64,000 nt of DNA from contig NZ_WUEY01000005.1 of NCBI RefSeq assembly GCF_010668395.1, positions 310,001-374,000 of the forward strand. Reading direction: 5' to 3'. Below the pieces are notes generated by a model, which saw only the letters and a program-made list of their open reading frames with translations, ran no database searches and was not told the DNA's origin. Of the stretch, positions 52,221 through 61,847 are shown one piece after another (position 1 is the first letter of the stretch; every line of letters begins with the position of its first letter). Both the position numbers and the translations under genes were made by a program. Source of the stretch: Martinezella lusitana. GTDB lineage: Bacteria; Pseudomonadota; Alphaproteobacteria; Rhizobiales; Rhizobiaceae.

Positions 52221-55200
52221 TTACGCGCCATAGACGACGAGCAGATCCTTGGCATCGATCTGGTCGCCTGCGCGCACGAGCACTTCGGAGATCGTGCCGT
52301 CCTTTTCGGCGTGCAGCGCGGTCTCCATCTTCATCGCCTCGATCGAAACCAGCACGTCTCCGGCCTTGATCGCCTGGCCGGGCGAGATGAAGACCGTGGA
52401 GATGACGCCCGGCATCGGCGCGCCGACATGGGCGACATTGCCGCTCTCGGCCTTGCGGCGCACCGCGCTGCCGGAAGCGCCATGGGCACGATCCGGCACC
52501 TTGATGCGGCGCGGCTGGCCGTTGAGTTCGAAGAACACCGTCACCATGCCCTTGTCGTCGGTCGCCGTCATCGCCTGGTTGACGATGACGAGCGTCTTGC
52601 CCTTCTCGATTTCGGCAAACAGCTCGTCGCCTTCCTTCAGCCCGTAGAAATAGGCCGGCGTCGGCAGCACCGAGACGGGGCCGTAGGTGTCGGCCGCCAG
52701 CGCATAGTCGGTGAAGACCTTCGGATACATCAGGTAGGAGGCGAATTCGAAATCGTCGACCTGGCGCTCCAGCTTGGTCTCGATCGCCTTGCGCTCGGCA
52801 TCGAGATCGGCCTCGGCCAGCAACGAGCCGGGACGGACGGTGTAGGGCTTGTCGCCCTTCAGAGCCTTCTTCTGCAGGGCTTGCGGCCATCCGGCGGGCG
52901 GCTGGCCGAGATCGCCCTTCAGCATGGAGACGACCGAGTCCGGGAAGGCGATGTCCCTGGCCGGGTTCTCGACGTCGGCAACGGTCAGATCCTGGCTCAC
53001 CATCATCAGCGCCATGTCGCCGACGACCTTGGAAGACGGCGTCACCTTGACGATATCGCCGAACATCTGGTTGGCATCGGCATAGGCCTGCGCCACCTGA
53101 TGCCAGCGGGTCTCAAGCCCGAGCGAACGGGCCTGTTCCTTGAGATTGGTGAACTGCCCGCCCGGCATTTCGTGCAGGTAGACTTCCGAAGCCGGTCCCT
53201 TGAGATCGCTTTCGAAGGCGGCGTACTGGTGGCGGACCGCTTCCCAGTAGAAGGAGATCCGGCGAATCCATTCGGGATCGAGGCCCGGATCGCGCTCGGA
53301 GCCCTTCAGCGCCTCGACGATCGAGCCCAGGCATGGCTGCGAGGTATTGCCCGACAGCGCATCCATCGCCGCATCGACGGCGTCGACACCGGCGTCAACG
53401 GCCGCGAGCACGGTGGCGGCCGCGATGCCCGAGGTGTCATGCGTGTGGAAGTGGATCGGCAGGCCCGTCGCCTCACGCAGCGCCTTGAACAGCACCTTGG
53501 CCGCGGCCGGCTTCAGCAGCCCGGCCATGTCCTTCAGCGCGATGATATGGGCACCGGCCTTTTCCAGCTCGACGGCAAGATCGGTATAGTATTTCAGATC
53601 GTATTTCGGCCGGGCGGAGTTGAGGATATCGCCGGTATAGCAGATCGCCGCCTCGCAGAGCTTGTTCTCCTCGGCGACGGCATCCATCGACACGCGCATG
53701 TTCTCGACCCAGTTCAGGCAGTCGAAGACGCGGAACAGATCGACGCCGCCCTTGGCCGCCTGGCGGACGAAGTATTTCACGACGTTGTCGGGATAGTTGG
53801 TGTAGCCGACGCCGTTGGCGCCGCGCAAAAGCATCTGCAGCAAAAGGTTCGGCGCAGCTTCGCGGATCAGCGACAGGCGCTCCCACGGGTCTTCGGTGAG
53901 GAAGCGCATGGACACGTCGAAGGTAGCGCCGCCCCAGCACTCCAGCGACAGGAGCTGCGGCAGGGCGCGCGCATAGGTGCCGGCCACGCCGGCGATGTCG
54001 TGGGTACGCATGCGGGTCGCGAGCAGCGATTGATGCCCGTCGCGCATCGTCGTGTCGGTCATCAGCACGCGCTTCTCGCCGCGCATCCACTCGGCGAATT
54101 TCTGCGGACCGAGCTTGTCCAGCAATTGCTTGGTGCCGTCCGGAATGGCGCTGTCGATATAGGGCAGCACAGGGTTGGCGGCCTTGGGCGAGGGCGCGGG
54201 ACGGCCGCGGGTCTCCGGGTGGCCGTTGACGGTGACATCGGCGAGATAGGTCAGCAGCTTGGTGGCGCGGTCCTGGCGCTTGACCTGCTGGAACAGTTCC
54301 GGCGTCGTATCGATAAACCGCGTCGTGTAGCTGTTGTCGCGGAATTTCGGGTGGGTGATGATCGCTTCGAGGAAGGTCAGGTTCGTCGCGACGCCGCGGA
54401 TGCGGAATTCGCGCAGGGCGCGATACATGCGGGCGATCGCCTCCTGCGGGTTCGGCGCCCAGGCCGTCACCTTCACCAGCAGCGGATCGTAGTAACGGGT
54501 GATGATCGCACCGCTGTAGGAGGTGCCGCCGTCGAGACGGATGCCGAAACCGGAAGCCGAGCGATAGGCGGTGATGCGGCCATAGTCGGGGATGAAATTG
54601 TGTTCCGGATCCTCGGTGGTGACGCGGCACTGCAGGGCGTGGCCGTTGAGACGGATGTCCTCCTGCTTCGGAACGCCCGATTCCGGCGTGCCGATGGCAA
54701 AGCCGTCGAGGATATGGATCTGCGCCTTGACGATATCGATGCCGGTGACGACTTCGGTCACCGTATGCTCAACCTGGATGCGCGGATTGACCTCGATGAA
54801 GTAGAATTTGCCGGTATCGGCATCCATCAGATACTCGACGGTGCCGGCGCCGACATAGTTCGTCGCCTTGGCGATCTTCAGCGAATAGGCAGCCAGTTCC
54901 TGGCGCTGCGCCTCGCTGAGATAGGGCGCGGGCGCGCGCTCGACGACCTTCTGGTTACGGCGCTGAACCGAACAGTCGCGCTCAAAGAGATGAACGACAT
55001 TGCCGTGCGTGTCGCCGAGGACCTGGCTTTCGACGTGGCGGGCGCGCTCGACCAGCTTTTCGAGATAGACTTCGTCCTTGCCGAAGGCGGCTTTCGCCTC
55101 GCGCTTGGCTTCCGTCACTTCCTTGGCGAGATCGGCCTCGGAGCGGATGGCGCGCATGCCGCGGCCGCCGCCGCCCCAGGAGGCCTTGAGCATGACCGGA

Positions 55201-55682
55201 TAGCCGATTTCCTCGGCCATGCGGGCAACTTCCGCCATATCGTCCGGCAGCGGCTCGGTTGCCGGCACGACGGGCACGCCGACCGAGATCGCCAGATTGC
55301 GCGCCGCGACCTTGTTGCCGAGCTGGCGCATCGTGTCGGCCCTCGGGCCGATGAAGATGATGCCGGCGACATCGCAGGCATCGACGAATTCCGGGCTTTC
55401 CGACAGCAGGCCGTAGCCCGGATGGATGGCATCGGCACCGGAGAGCTTGGCGACGCGGATGATCTCTTCGATCGACAGATAGCTCTCGATCGGCCCGAGA
55501 TCGCGGGCAAGGTGCGGCCCGCGGCCGACCTGATAGCTCTCGTCCGCCTTGAAGCGATGCAGCGCCAGTTTGTCTTCCTCGGCCCAGATGGCGACCGTTT
55601 TTATCCCAAGCTCGTTAGCGGCGCGGAACACGCGGATAGCGATTTCGGAACGGTTGGCGACCAGGATCTTGGAAATAGGCAA
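52221..55682 (-). CDS. pyc: Pyruvate carboxylase
   Basis: A 1153-residue single-chain enzyme. The biotin carboxylase domain (about 1-460) starts ISKILVANRSEIAIRVFRAANE and has the ATP-grasp loop KASWGGGGRGM; the carboxyltransferase domain (about 540-820) contains TTMRDGHQSLLATRMRT; the C-terminal biotin carrier carries EAMKME with the biotinylated lysine at 1118. It makes oxaloacetate from pyruvate to refill the TCA cycle. The start is TTG 55682 with GAGGAGA upstream, giving exactly the family length; the in-frame ATG at 55721 is too far upstream. Confidence 0.96.
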   Translation of the reverse strand: MPISKILVANRSEIAIRVFRAANELGIKTVAIWAEEDKLALHRFKADESYQVGRGPHLARDLGPIESYLSIEEIIRVAKLSGADAIHPGYGLLSESPEFVDACDVAGIIFIGPRADTMRQLGNKVAARNLAISVGVPVVPATEPLPDDMAEVARMAEEIGYPVMLKASWGGGGRGMRAIRSEADLAKEVTEAKREAKAAFGKDEVYLEKLVERARHVESQVLGDTHGNVVHLFERDCSVQRRNQKVVERAPAPYLSEAQRQELAAYSLKIAKATNYVGAGTVEYLMDADTGKFYFIEVNPRIQVEHTVTEVVTGIDIVKAQIHILDGFAIGTPESGVPKQEDIRLNGHALQCRVTTEDPEHNFIPDYGRITAYRSASGFGIRLDGGTSYSGAIITRYYDPLLVKVTAWAPNPQEAIARMYRALREFRIRGVATNLTFLEAIITHPKFRDNSYTTRFIDTTPELFQQVKRQDRATKLLTYLADVTVNGHPETRGRPAPSPKAANPVLPYIDSAIPDGTKQLLDKLGPQKFAEWMRGEKRVLMTDTTMRDGHQSLLATRMRTHDIAGVAGTYARALPQLLSLECWGGATFDVSMRFLTEDPWERLSLIREAAPNLLLQMLLRGANGVGYTNYPDNVVKYFVRQAAKGGVDLFRVFDCLNWVENMRVSMDAVAEENKLCEAAICYTGDILNSARPKYDLKYYTDLAVELEKAGAHIIALKDMAGLLKPAAAKVLFKALREATGLPIHFHTHDTSGIAAATVLAAVDAGVDAVDAAMDALSGNTSQPCLGSIVEALKGSERDPGLDPEWIRRISFYWEAVRHQYAAFESDLKGPASEVYLHEMPGGQFTNLKEQARSLGLETRWHQVAQAYADANQMFGDIVKVTPSSKVVGDMALMMVSQDLTVADVENPARDIAFPDSVVSMLKGDLGQPPAGWPQALQKKALKGDKPYTVRPGSLLAEADLDAERKAIETKLERQVDDFEFASYLMYPKVFTDYALAADTYGPVSVLPTPAYFYGLKEGDELFAEIEKGKTLVIVNQAMTATDDKGMVTVFFELNGQPRRIKVPDRAHGASGSAVRRKAESGNVAHVGAPMPGVISTVFISPGQAIKAGDVLVSIEAMKMETALHAEKDGTISEVLVRAGDQIDAKDLLVVYGA

Positions 55683-55797
55683 TGCGCTCTCCTCACGACA
55701 TCGAAACGGGCAATGCTGCACCCGCGAAGAGAATTCTTAACTTCTTGTCACAGGAAGTTCAATTTCCCCAGGGCGTCGGACATCAAAATAGTTACCG

Positions 55798-56538
55798 CTA
55801 CGGAATAAGTCCGTTTCTGAAAGCGATGGCAACGATGTGCTGCCGGTTCTTGGCCTTCAGCTTGTCCTGGATGCTGTTCATGTACCAGTCGACGGTATGA
55901 TTGGAGATTGCCAGCAGTCGGCTGATCTCGATCGACGTCATGCCGTCGGCGAGATGGTTCAGCACCTCCATCTCGCGTTTCGTCAGCTTCACATCGGCTT
56001 TTCCGGGCTCCTCGAAGGATTGCGCCTCGTCGTTCAGCTCCAGAAGCCGCCAGAAGGCCTTTCTGGCAACCGCATCGAAGAGGGAAAGCTCCGTCGGCGA
56101 AAGATCGACCGCCTCGCCGCCGATCGTCATGCTTCCGAGCAGGCCGCTGCGCCCATGGATCGGGAAAATATAGCCATCGACAAGCCCGTTGGCGCGGGCA
56201 TCCGCCATCATCTGCTCCATCCGCCGCTGGAGCGGGTCTGTCTTCAGCGCCGCGACGGCATCGCGCCAGCGAAAAGGGCGCTGCGCCCGGGTGGCATAGC
56301 GCGCGACCGGATCGACCAGCATGTACCGCTTGCGAACGTAGGTCAGCGGCCATTGATCCGGCCACCGTCCCGCGAGCATGAAGTTGGTGACATCGACATT
56401 CGGCCGCGTCTGTTTCAAGAGGCCGTAGAAATCGAACTTATAGGAACGGAGCACGAGCTCGAGCTCAGTGACGACATTCCTGGCAAGCTTGCACTCCTCG
56501 ATGACCACAAGCAATTGTAATAGCGAATGGATATTCAC
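55798..56538 (-). CDS. LuxR-family regulator with autoinducer-binding-type domain
   Basis: A 246-residue protein. The N-terminal ~165 residues match the acyl-homoserine-lactone-binding fold, with a Trp, Tyr and Asp-Pro set in WPLTYVRKRYMLVDPVARYATRAQRPFRW. The C-terminal GerE helix-turn-helix is LTKREMEVLNHLADGMTSIEISRLLAISNHTVDWYMNSI. No luxI-type synthase is nearby, so it is a LuxR solo here. It diverges from ndvA across 384 bp and could regulate it, which is a guess from position. Confidence 0.88.
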   Translation of the reverse strand: MNIHSLLQLLVVIEECKLARNVVTELELVLRSYKFDFYGLLKQTRPNVDVTNFMLAGRWPDQWPLTYVRKRYMLVDPVARYATRAQRPFRWRDAVAALKTDPLQRRMEQMMADARANGLVDGYIFPIHGRSGLLGSMTIGGEAVDLSPTELSLFDAVARKAFWRLLELNDEAQSFEEPGKADVKLTKREMEVLNHLADGMTSIEISRLLAISNHTVDWYMNSIQDKLKAKNRQHIVAIAFRNGLIP

Positions 56539-56922
56539 ATCTACCCCTCGGCTTTTCAGCCTGACTTATTGGCGGACGAGCATTGTAAACCATGCCCGCT
56601 CGGCCCCACAGCGCGCGCTCAATTGCCGGCAACATACTCGGGACGGTACAAAATTGAACGCCCTTAGAGAATTTTTTACCATTCACCCGCGAATGGCGAT
56701 CTCTGCGTAGCTCGATTAAGAGCGGACAATGCCGCGGCAGGTTCGTCCTCAAATTGTCACATTTCTGCGGCGACCGATAGCACCCTCCTCGTCTCATCGC
56801 GCGCGCCGCGCGAAAAATTCCCTTAAGAAAACAGCTGTAGATTCCGTTAATCGCCGGTTCAGGTAGCAATCTGTAGCATCCGAGCATTCCGAAGTTTTGC
56901 TGATGCACAGAGGGTGCCAGAC
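56539..56922. other. luxR-ndvA divergent control region
   Basis: A 384-bp gap serving two divergent genes. I see a small inverted repeat CCATTC-N6-GAATGG around 56680-56697 but no clear lux box and no further ORF. Promoters for both genes must lie here. Confidence 0.5.
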
Positions 56923-58692
56923 GTGTCGCTGTTCAAAGTCTATGCCAGAGCCCTGAAGTATCTTGGCGCGTATCGATACCGCGTATGGATGGTCGTGATC
57001 GCGAACATCGCGCTTGCGATGACCACCATCTACGAGCCGGTTCTGTTCGGTCGCATCTTCGACGCCATTGCCAAGAAGGACCCGGTCGCTCCGACCATGA
57101 TGCTGTGGGCCGGCTTTGCCGTCTTCAGCGCCGTGGCCTTCATCGTGGTGTCGCGCGAGGCCGACCGCCTTGCGCATGGCCGGCGCGCATCCCTGCTCAC
57201 CGAAGCATTCGGCCGCATCATTTCCATGCCGCTGTCCTGGCATAGCCAGCGCGGCACGGCCAGCGCGCTGAACACGCTGCTGCGCGCCTGCGAAGCGCTG
57301 TTCGGCCTGTGGCTGGAGTTCATGCGCAACCACCTGTCGACCGCCGTCGCCCTCGTCATCATGATCCCGACCGCCATGGCCATGGACCTGCGCCTGTCCG
57401 CAGTCCTCATCCTGCTCGGCGTCTTCTACTGGTTCATCGGCCGTCTGGTCATGAGCCGCACGAAGGATGGCCAGACCTCGGTCGAAAGCCACTACAACAC
57501 CGTCTTCTCGCATGTCAGCGACTCGATCAGCAACGTCTCGGTGCTGCACAGCTACAACCGCATCGAAGCGGAAACCAAGGCGCTGAAGTCGTTCACCGAG
57601 CGGCTGCTGGCTGCCCAGTACCCGGTTCTCGACTGGTGGGCCCTGGCCGGCGCCCTGAACCGCACGGCCTCGACCGTCGCGATGATGGCGATCCTGATGA
57701 TCGGCACCGTCCTCGTTCAGGACGGCAGCCTGAGCCTTGGCGCGCTGATCACCTTCATCGCCTTTGCGAACGTGCTGATCGGCCGCCTGGAGCAGCTGCG
57801 CAACTTCGCCAACCAGATTTTCGAAGCCCGCGCCAAGCTCGAGGACTTCTACACGCTGGAAGATTCGGTCCGCGACCGCGAAGAGCCGGCCGGCCTCGCC
57901 GAAATCAAGGACGTCAAGGGCGAAGTGGAATTCCGCGACGTATCCTTCGGCTTCGCCAACAGCTCGCAGGGCCTGCACGGCATCTCCTTCAAGGTGAAGG
58001 CAGGCCAGACCGTCGCCATCGTCGGCCCGACCGGCGCCGGCAAGACGACGCTGGTCAACCTGCTGCAACGTGTCTTCGACCCCCAGAAGGGCCAGATCCT
58101 CATCGACGGTCAGGACATCACCAAGGTCACGCGCAAGTCGCTGCGCCGCTACATCGCCACCGTCTTCCAGGACGCAGGCTTGCTGAACCGCTCGATCAGC
58201 GACAACATCCGCCTCGGCCGCGAAGGTGCGACCCAGGAAGAAATGATCCGTGCCGCCCAGGCCGCGGCCGCCAACGACTTCATCGAAAACCGTGAAAGCG
58301 GCTACGATACCCGCGTCGGCGAGCGTGGCAACAAGCTCTCGGGCGGCGAGCGCCAGCGTATCGCGATTGCCCGCGCCATCCTCAAGGATGCGCCGATCCT
58401 CGTGCTCGACGAGGCAACCAGCGCTCTCGACGTGGAAACGGAAAACCGGGTCAAGGCGGCAATCGACAACCTGCGCCAGAACCGCACGACCTTCATCATT
58501 GCGCACCGCCTTTCGACGGTACGCGAGGCCGATATCGTCCTCTTCCTCGACAACGGTCGCATCATCGAGAACGGCAGCTTCAACGAGCTCAGCCAGAGCA
58601 ACGGCCGCTTCGCCGCCCTGCTGCGCGCCAGCGGCATCCTGACGGACGAGGAAGTCCGCAAGGCACACACGACGGAACACGAAGCCGCCTGA
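56923..58692 (+). CDS. ndvA: Cyclic beta-1,2-glucan ABC exporter NdvA/ChvA
   Basis: A 589-residue exporter: a membrane domain with six helices (residues about 15-300) and an ATPase with Walker A GPTGAGKTT, signature LSGGERQR and Walker B ILVLDEATSALD. The sequence closely follows rhizobial NdvA from memory (SLFKVYARALKYLGAYR, then LAHGRRASLLTEAFGRIISMPL). It exports cyclic glucan to the periplasm, needed for osmoadaptation and host infection. The start is GTG 56923; a GTG three codons earlier is also open. It converges on porin, opgC and ndvB. Confidence 0.96.
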   Translation: MSLFKVYARALKYLGAYRYRVWMVVIANIALAMTTIYEPVLFGRIFDAIAKKDPVAPTMMLWAGFAVFSAVAFIVVSREADRLAHGRRASLLTEAFGRIISMPLSWHSQRGTASALNTLLRACEALFGLWLEFMRNHLSTAVALVIMIPTAMAMDLRLSAVLILLGVFYWFIGRLVMSRTKDGQTSVESHYNTVFSHVSDSISNVSVLHSYNRIEAETKALKSFTERLLAAQYPVLDWWALAGALNRTASTVAMMAILMIGTVLVQDGSLSLGALITFIAFANVLIGRLEQLRNFANQIFEARAKLEDFYTLEDSVRDREEPAGLAEIKDVKGEVEFRDVSFGFANSSQGLHGISFKVKAGQTVAIVGPTGAGKTTLVNLLQRVFDPQKGQILIDGQDITKVTRKSLRRYIATVFQDAGLLNRSISDNIRLGREGATQEEMIRAAQAAAANDFIENRESGYDTRVGERGNKLSGGERQRIAIARAILKDAPILVLDEATSALDVETENRVKAAIDNLRQNRTTFIIAHRLSTVREADIVLFLDNGRIIENGSFNELSQSNGRFAALLRASGILTDEEVRKAHTTEHEAA

Positions 58693-58715
58693 TTTCGCAA
58701 GCGGCCCAAGATCGA

Positions 58716-58746
58716 AGCCGGGAAAGCACCGCTCTCCCGGCTTTTT
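58716..58746 (+). terminator. Intrinsic terminator of ndvA
   Basis: AGCCGGGA and TCCCGGCT arms form an 8-bp stem, followed by TTTTT. It begins 23 bp after the stop. Confidence 0.8.
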
Positions 58747-58815
58747 GCTGTCAAGGACTTGGGCCTGACAACGCTTGTCAGGCAAGCCCAGCGCGATCGG
58801 CAACCCCGTGCCTGG

Positions 58816-58953
58816 CCCCTTACCCCAACCCTCTCCCCGCAAGCGGGGAGAGGGAGTTTACCGCGCAAAATCAGGACCTTTCTTTGCAGGTGCCGCAAGC
58901 ACGGAACAGGTCCCCTCTCCCTGTTTCAACGGGGAGAGGGTTAGGGTGAGGGG
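58816..58953. repeat. Inverted-repeat-flanked intergenic element
   Basis: A 138-bp element with 23-bp terminal inverted repeats (two mismatches), starting CCCCTTACCCCAACC and ending GGTTAGGGTGAGGGG. The left arm also forms a perfect 12-bp hairpin CCCTCTCCCCGC / GCGGGGAGAGGG with a 2-base loop. It is MITE-like and related in layout to 38334-38471. Confidence 0.75.
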
Positions 58954-59004
58954 CAATGCCCGGGAGGAATGCACCCGGAAAACACAGACGAACCAAAAAC
59001 AAAG

Positions 59005-59032
59005 AAAGGCCCGGCGGGAAAACCGGGCCTTT
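59005..59032 (-). terminator. Intrinsic terminator of the porin gene
   Basis: AAAGGCCCGG and CCGGGCCTTT form a perfect 10-bp stem with an 8-base loop and A/T-rich flanks, about 75 bp past the porin stop. Confidence 0.85.
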
Positions 59033-59105
59033 CCGCTTTTCTGATCGGAGGTCAATTCGGCTGGATGCCACCAGGAGTTAACATCGGCACCCAACCGGGA
59101 TCGGA

Positions 59106-60197
59106 TCAGAATTTGCGCTCGAAGCGGAGTACGCCGGCCCACTGGTCGCGGTCGGCGGCATCCCAATTGGTGTAGGAAACTTCCGGCTCGACCAACAGAT
59201 CCTTGACCGGACGCCAGGCGACATTGGCGGTGGCGGCGAAGATCTTCGAATCGGTATAGGCAACCTGGGCATTGGCCTGCAGCTTCGGGGTCAGCTGATA
59301 GCTGGCACCCGTCCAGAAGGCCCAGTCGCCCCAGCCGCAATCCTTGCCGTCGGTCGAGCAGGCGGCACGGTTGCTGTTCAGGTAGGAACCGGCATACTTG
59401 TTCAGCTTGTCGCCGTCCGTATTCCAGCCGCCCATCAGGAAGGCTTTGAACGCACCGAAATCGGCGTCGATACGGGCCTTGACGGCACCTTCCTCGACGA
59501 CGCTGTCATAGCCGCCGATAACGCGGAGGGTCCAGGCACCCGTCTTGTAGCCGGCACCGAGAACAACGTCCGGAGCATAATGGTCACCCTTGCCGGTACG
59601 CCATGCGCCGCCGTAGGAAGACGTATCGCCCGAGGAATTGGAATCTTCGAGCGAGATGACGGCCGTGAAGCCATTGCCGGCATCGTATTTGTAGGTGAGC
59701 TGGTTCAGTTCCTTGGGGCCGTCATAGATGACGTCGTCGTTGATGACGTTGCCGGCATAGCCCATGAAATAGTTGTATTGCGAGTCGGCCTTGCCGACGA
59801 GGAAGCCGCCGAGGCTGATATTGGCCCAGAGCAGCTTGGTGCTGGTGGTGTTGCCGTCGTTCCAGTCCCAGCGGATGACCGTGTTGGTCTTCAGCGGACC
59901 GTATTCGGTGTCGGTCGCCGTGTCGACGGCCAGCTCCGCGCGGGTGTGCCACAGCGTACCGTTCTTGCTGCGGGCATTGTAGGCATCGTACCATTCGCCC
60001 TCGGTGCGGACGCGGCCACCGACCTTGAGGCAGGTTTCCGTGCCGGGAATAAAGAAATAGCCGGCGCCATAGGCGTCGCAAATGCGAACATATTGAAGCG
60101 GTTCCGGCTCGGCAGCCACGATGGCGTCAGCCGCCTGCGCCCCCGTTGCGGCTGCCAGCGCGGCAGCCGAACCGAGAAGAAGACTTCTGATATTCAT
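59106..60197 (-). CDS. Outer-membrane porin (Porin_2/RopA-Omp2b type)
   Basis: A 363-residue protein with a signal peptide (LLLGSAAALAAATGAQA then ADAI). The mature N-terminus EPLQYVRICDAYGAGYFFIPGTETCLKVGGRVR is the hallmark of rhizobial and Brucella porins, with two cysteines. Beta-strand-like alternation continues to the C-terminal ...GVLRFERKF, ending in the Phe needed for outer-membrane assembly. It forms a general diffusion channel. It lies between ndvA and opgC. Confidence 0.93.
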   Translation of the reverse strand: MNIRSLLLGSAAALAAATGAQAADAIVAAEPEPLQYVRICDAYGAGYFFIPGTETCLKVGGRVRTEGEWYDAYNARSKNGTLWHTRAELAVDTATDTEYGPLKTNTVIRWDWNDGNTTSTKLLWANISLGGFLVGKADSQYNYFMGYAGNVINDDVIYDGPKELNQLTYKYDAGNGFTAVISLEDSNSSGDTSSYGGAWRTGKGDHYAPDVVLGAGYKTGAWTLRVIGGYDSVVEEGAVKARIDADFGAFKAFLMGGWNTDGDKLNKYAGSYLNSNRAACSTDGKDCGWGDWAFWTGASYQLTPKLQANAQVAYTDSKIFAATANVAWRPVKDLLVEPEVSYTNWDAADRDQWAGVLRFERKF

Positions 60198-60507
60198 AGA
60201 TTACTCCAATCCAGTATAGATTGGGCATGAGTTATCGCGCCGAGAATTCGACGTCCCTACCCCATTCCCCACTTTGACAATCCCCACGAAGGCGCGGCCA
60301 TCCGTGCGGATGCGCCGGCGACGCGATGCCGGCGCTCCCCGAGCGCCGTCACATCGACCATATAGCAATTAAATTTTGCACAACAAGATTTTGGGCACTT
60401 TAATATCTACCGCAACGCAGCGTGATTATTTCGCGTTGCAGAAAAATCACGTCACACTTCCTTCGCGAAAGTGTCACAATAGAAAATTCCAGGAAAATCA
60501 AATAATT
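60198..60507. other. Porin upstream region
   Basis: About 310 bp with the porin promoter. It is AT-rich between 60360 and 60500 and contains an imperfect inverted repeat ACACTT/GAAAGTGT near 60455-60475. No ORF or RNA gene is convincing. Confidence 0.45.
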
Positions 60508-60531
60508 GAGCCGCATGTCGGCACGCGGCTC
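60508..60531 (-). terminator. Intrinsic terminator of opgC
   Basis: GAGCCGC and GCGGCTC arms (60508-60514, 60525-60531) with a 10-base loop. On the minus strand it is followed by AATTATTTGATTTT, a T-rich tail. Confidence 0.7.
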
Positions 60532-60541
60532 GATGGAAGGC

Positions 60542-61756
60542 TCAACGATGCCTGCCGATATGGAGGGGCAGAGAGATGCGCTCCGCCGGGGCCTTCTGCG
60601 CGCGTTGGCCGGCAAGCTGCAGCCGCTTGTGCTCCAGGTGATAGGCATAGAGAAACTGTGCGGCGATGCCGATGACGACATAGATCGCGCCGACGATCGG
60701 GCTCTTGTTGGTCACATAGAGCAAGACCTGACCCGCCATGGCCAGGATCGTACCCGCGACGAAGATGCTCAGTGAATGCCGCCCGAGGATCGTCAGCGGA
60801 TGGTTGGCCGAGCGACGCAGCAGCTGCGACAGCGAGGGGATGCTGATGATCAGATAGGCGAGCGCCAGCACATGCAGCAGCCGCGGCAGCGACAGGAAGG
60901 TCTTGTCGAAACCGGTGACGACGGTGGGCAGGCCGAGCATGGCGAGGTAATCGCCAAGGATCCAGAGCTTGTCTGTGACCCAAATGAAGGAGACCAGCAC
61001 GTAGGCCGAAGCCAGCGCAATCAGCACCGGATGAACGGGAATGCGCCCGCCACGCTTGACATGCATGGTGCCGATGAAGCCGATGACGAACAGGAGCTGC
61101 CAGGAGAGCGGATTGAGGAACCAGAACCCCTCCAGCAGTGTCGTATGCGGCGCAATGTAGTAGATGCCGGATACCAGCCACACGCCGACCGAAATCAGCA
61201 GCAGAAGCAGGGGGCTTTTCGCCTCCAGCGCCATAATCAGCGGCAACATCAGGAAGAGGGCGCCGTACATCGGCAGGATGTTGTTGTAGCCGATCTGATG
61301 CCCGAGCGTCAGCAATGCGGGAATGCCGCGTGCCGGGTCCATCAGCAAAGCGAGGATGTTCACTTCGCAGAGCAGGCCCTTCTGGTGAAAGATCCATGCG
61401 CCGGAAATGAACAGCACCAGCGTCACGAAGGTCGTGATCATGTGGGCGTTGTAGAGGGTAAAGGCGCGCTTGACCGCCTTCAGCATCGTTGCCAGCCGGT
61501 TGCCGGGAAGAAATTTCGTTCCGTAGGCGAGGCCGACGGAAATGCCGGAGATCAGGACGAACGCCTCGGCTCCATCGGAAAATCCGAAATTCTTCGAGGT
61601 AAATTGCTCGAAAATCTGGCCGGGCACATGATTGATGAAGATCATCAGCAAAGCGAGGGCCCTGAGGACATCCAGTCGGGTATCCCGCGGTGCCGCCGGC
61701 TTCGGCAAGCCCACCTGCTTCACCGTTGTCGGCTCGATTTTCGCCCTGGAGTTCAT
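60542..61756 (-). CDS. opgC: OpgC-family glucan acyltransferase (Cgm-like)
   Basis: A 404-residue integral membrane protein with about ten hydrophobic segments. DTRLDVLRALALLMIFINHVPG at residues about 25-45 and the following FGFSDGAEAFVLISG are the OpgC family start. OpgC-type proteins transfer succinyl groups to periplasmic glucans; in Brucella a homologue (Cgm) modifies cyclic beta-1,2-glucan. Its position just downstream of ndvB fits that role. ATG 61756 has AGGAG 6 nt upstream; TTG 61777 is the longer alternative. Confidence 0.92.
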   Translation of the reverse strand: MNSRAKIEPTTVKQVGLPKPAAPRDTRLDVLRALALLMIFINHVPGQIFEQFTSKNFGFSDGAEAFVLISGISVGLAYGTKFLPGNRLATMLKAVKRAFTLYNAHMITTFVTLVLFISGAWIFHQKGLLCEVNILALLMDPARGIPALLTLGHQIGYNNILPMYGALFLMLPLIMALEAKSPLLLLLISVGVWLVSGIYYIAPHTTLLEGFWFLNPLSWQLLFVIGFIGTMHVKRGGRIPVHPVLIALASAYVLVSFIWVTDKLWILGDYLAMLGLPTVVTGFDKTFLSLPRLLHVLALAYLIISIPSLSQLLRRSANHPLTILGRHSLSIFVAGTILAMAGQVLLYVTNKSPIVGAIYVVIGIAAQFLYAYHLEHKRLQLAGQRAQKAPAERISLPLHIGRHR

Positions 61757-61788
61757 GAACATCTCCTGTTCCGACAATCAAATGCAGT

Positions 61789-61818
61789 CGGGGCCAAAGA
61801 GTTCCCTCTTTGGCCCCG
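61789..61818. terminator. Strong hairpin between ndvB and opgC
   Basis: A perfect 13-bp inverted repeat, CGGGGCCAAAGAG with CTCTTTGGCCCCG, and a 4-base loop. No long T run follows, so it may attenuate or process the ndvB-opgC transcript rather than end it. Confidence 0.65.
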
Positions 61819-61847
61819 ATCGCTGACGTAAAACAGTGCAGGAAACG

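Noticed and set aside
52005..55808. A 1267-residue open frame on the plus strand opposite pyc
   Set aside because: Antisense shadow of a highly GC-biased gene; composition is low-complexity and pyc is certain on the other strand.
56539..56922. A lux box upstream of ndvA
   Set aside because: No convincing 18-20 bp palindrome with lux-box character found.
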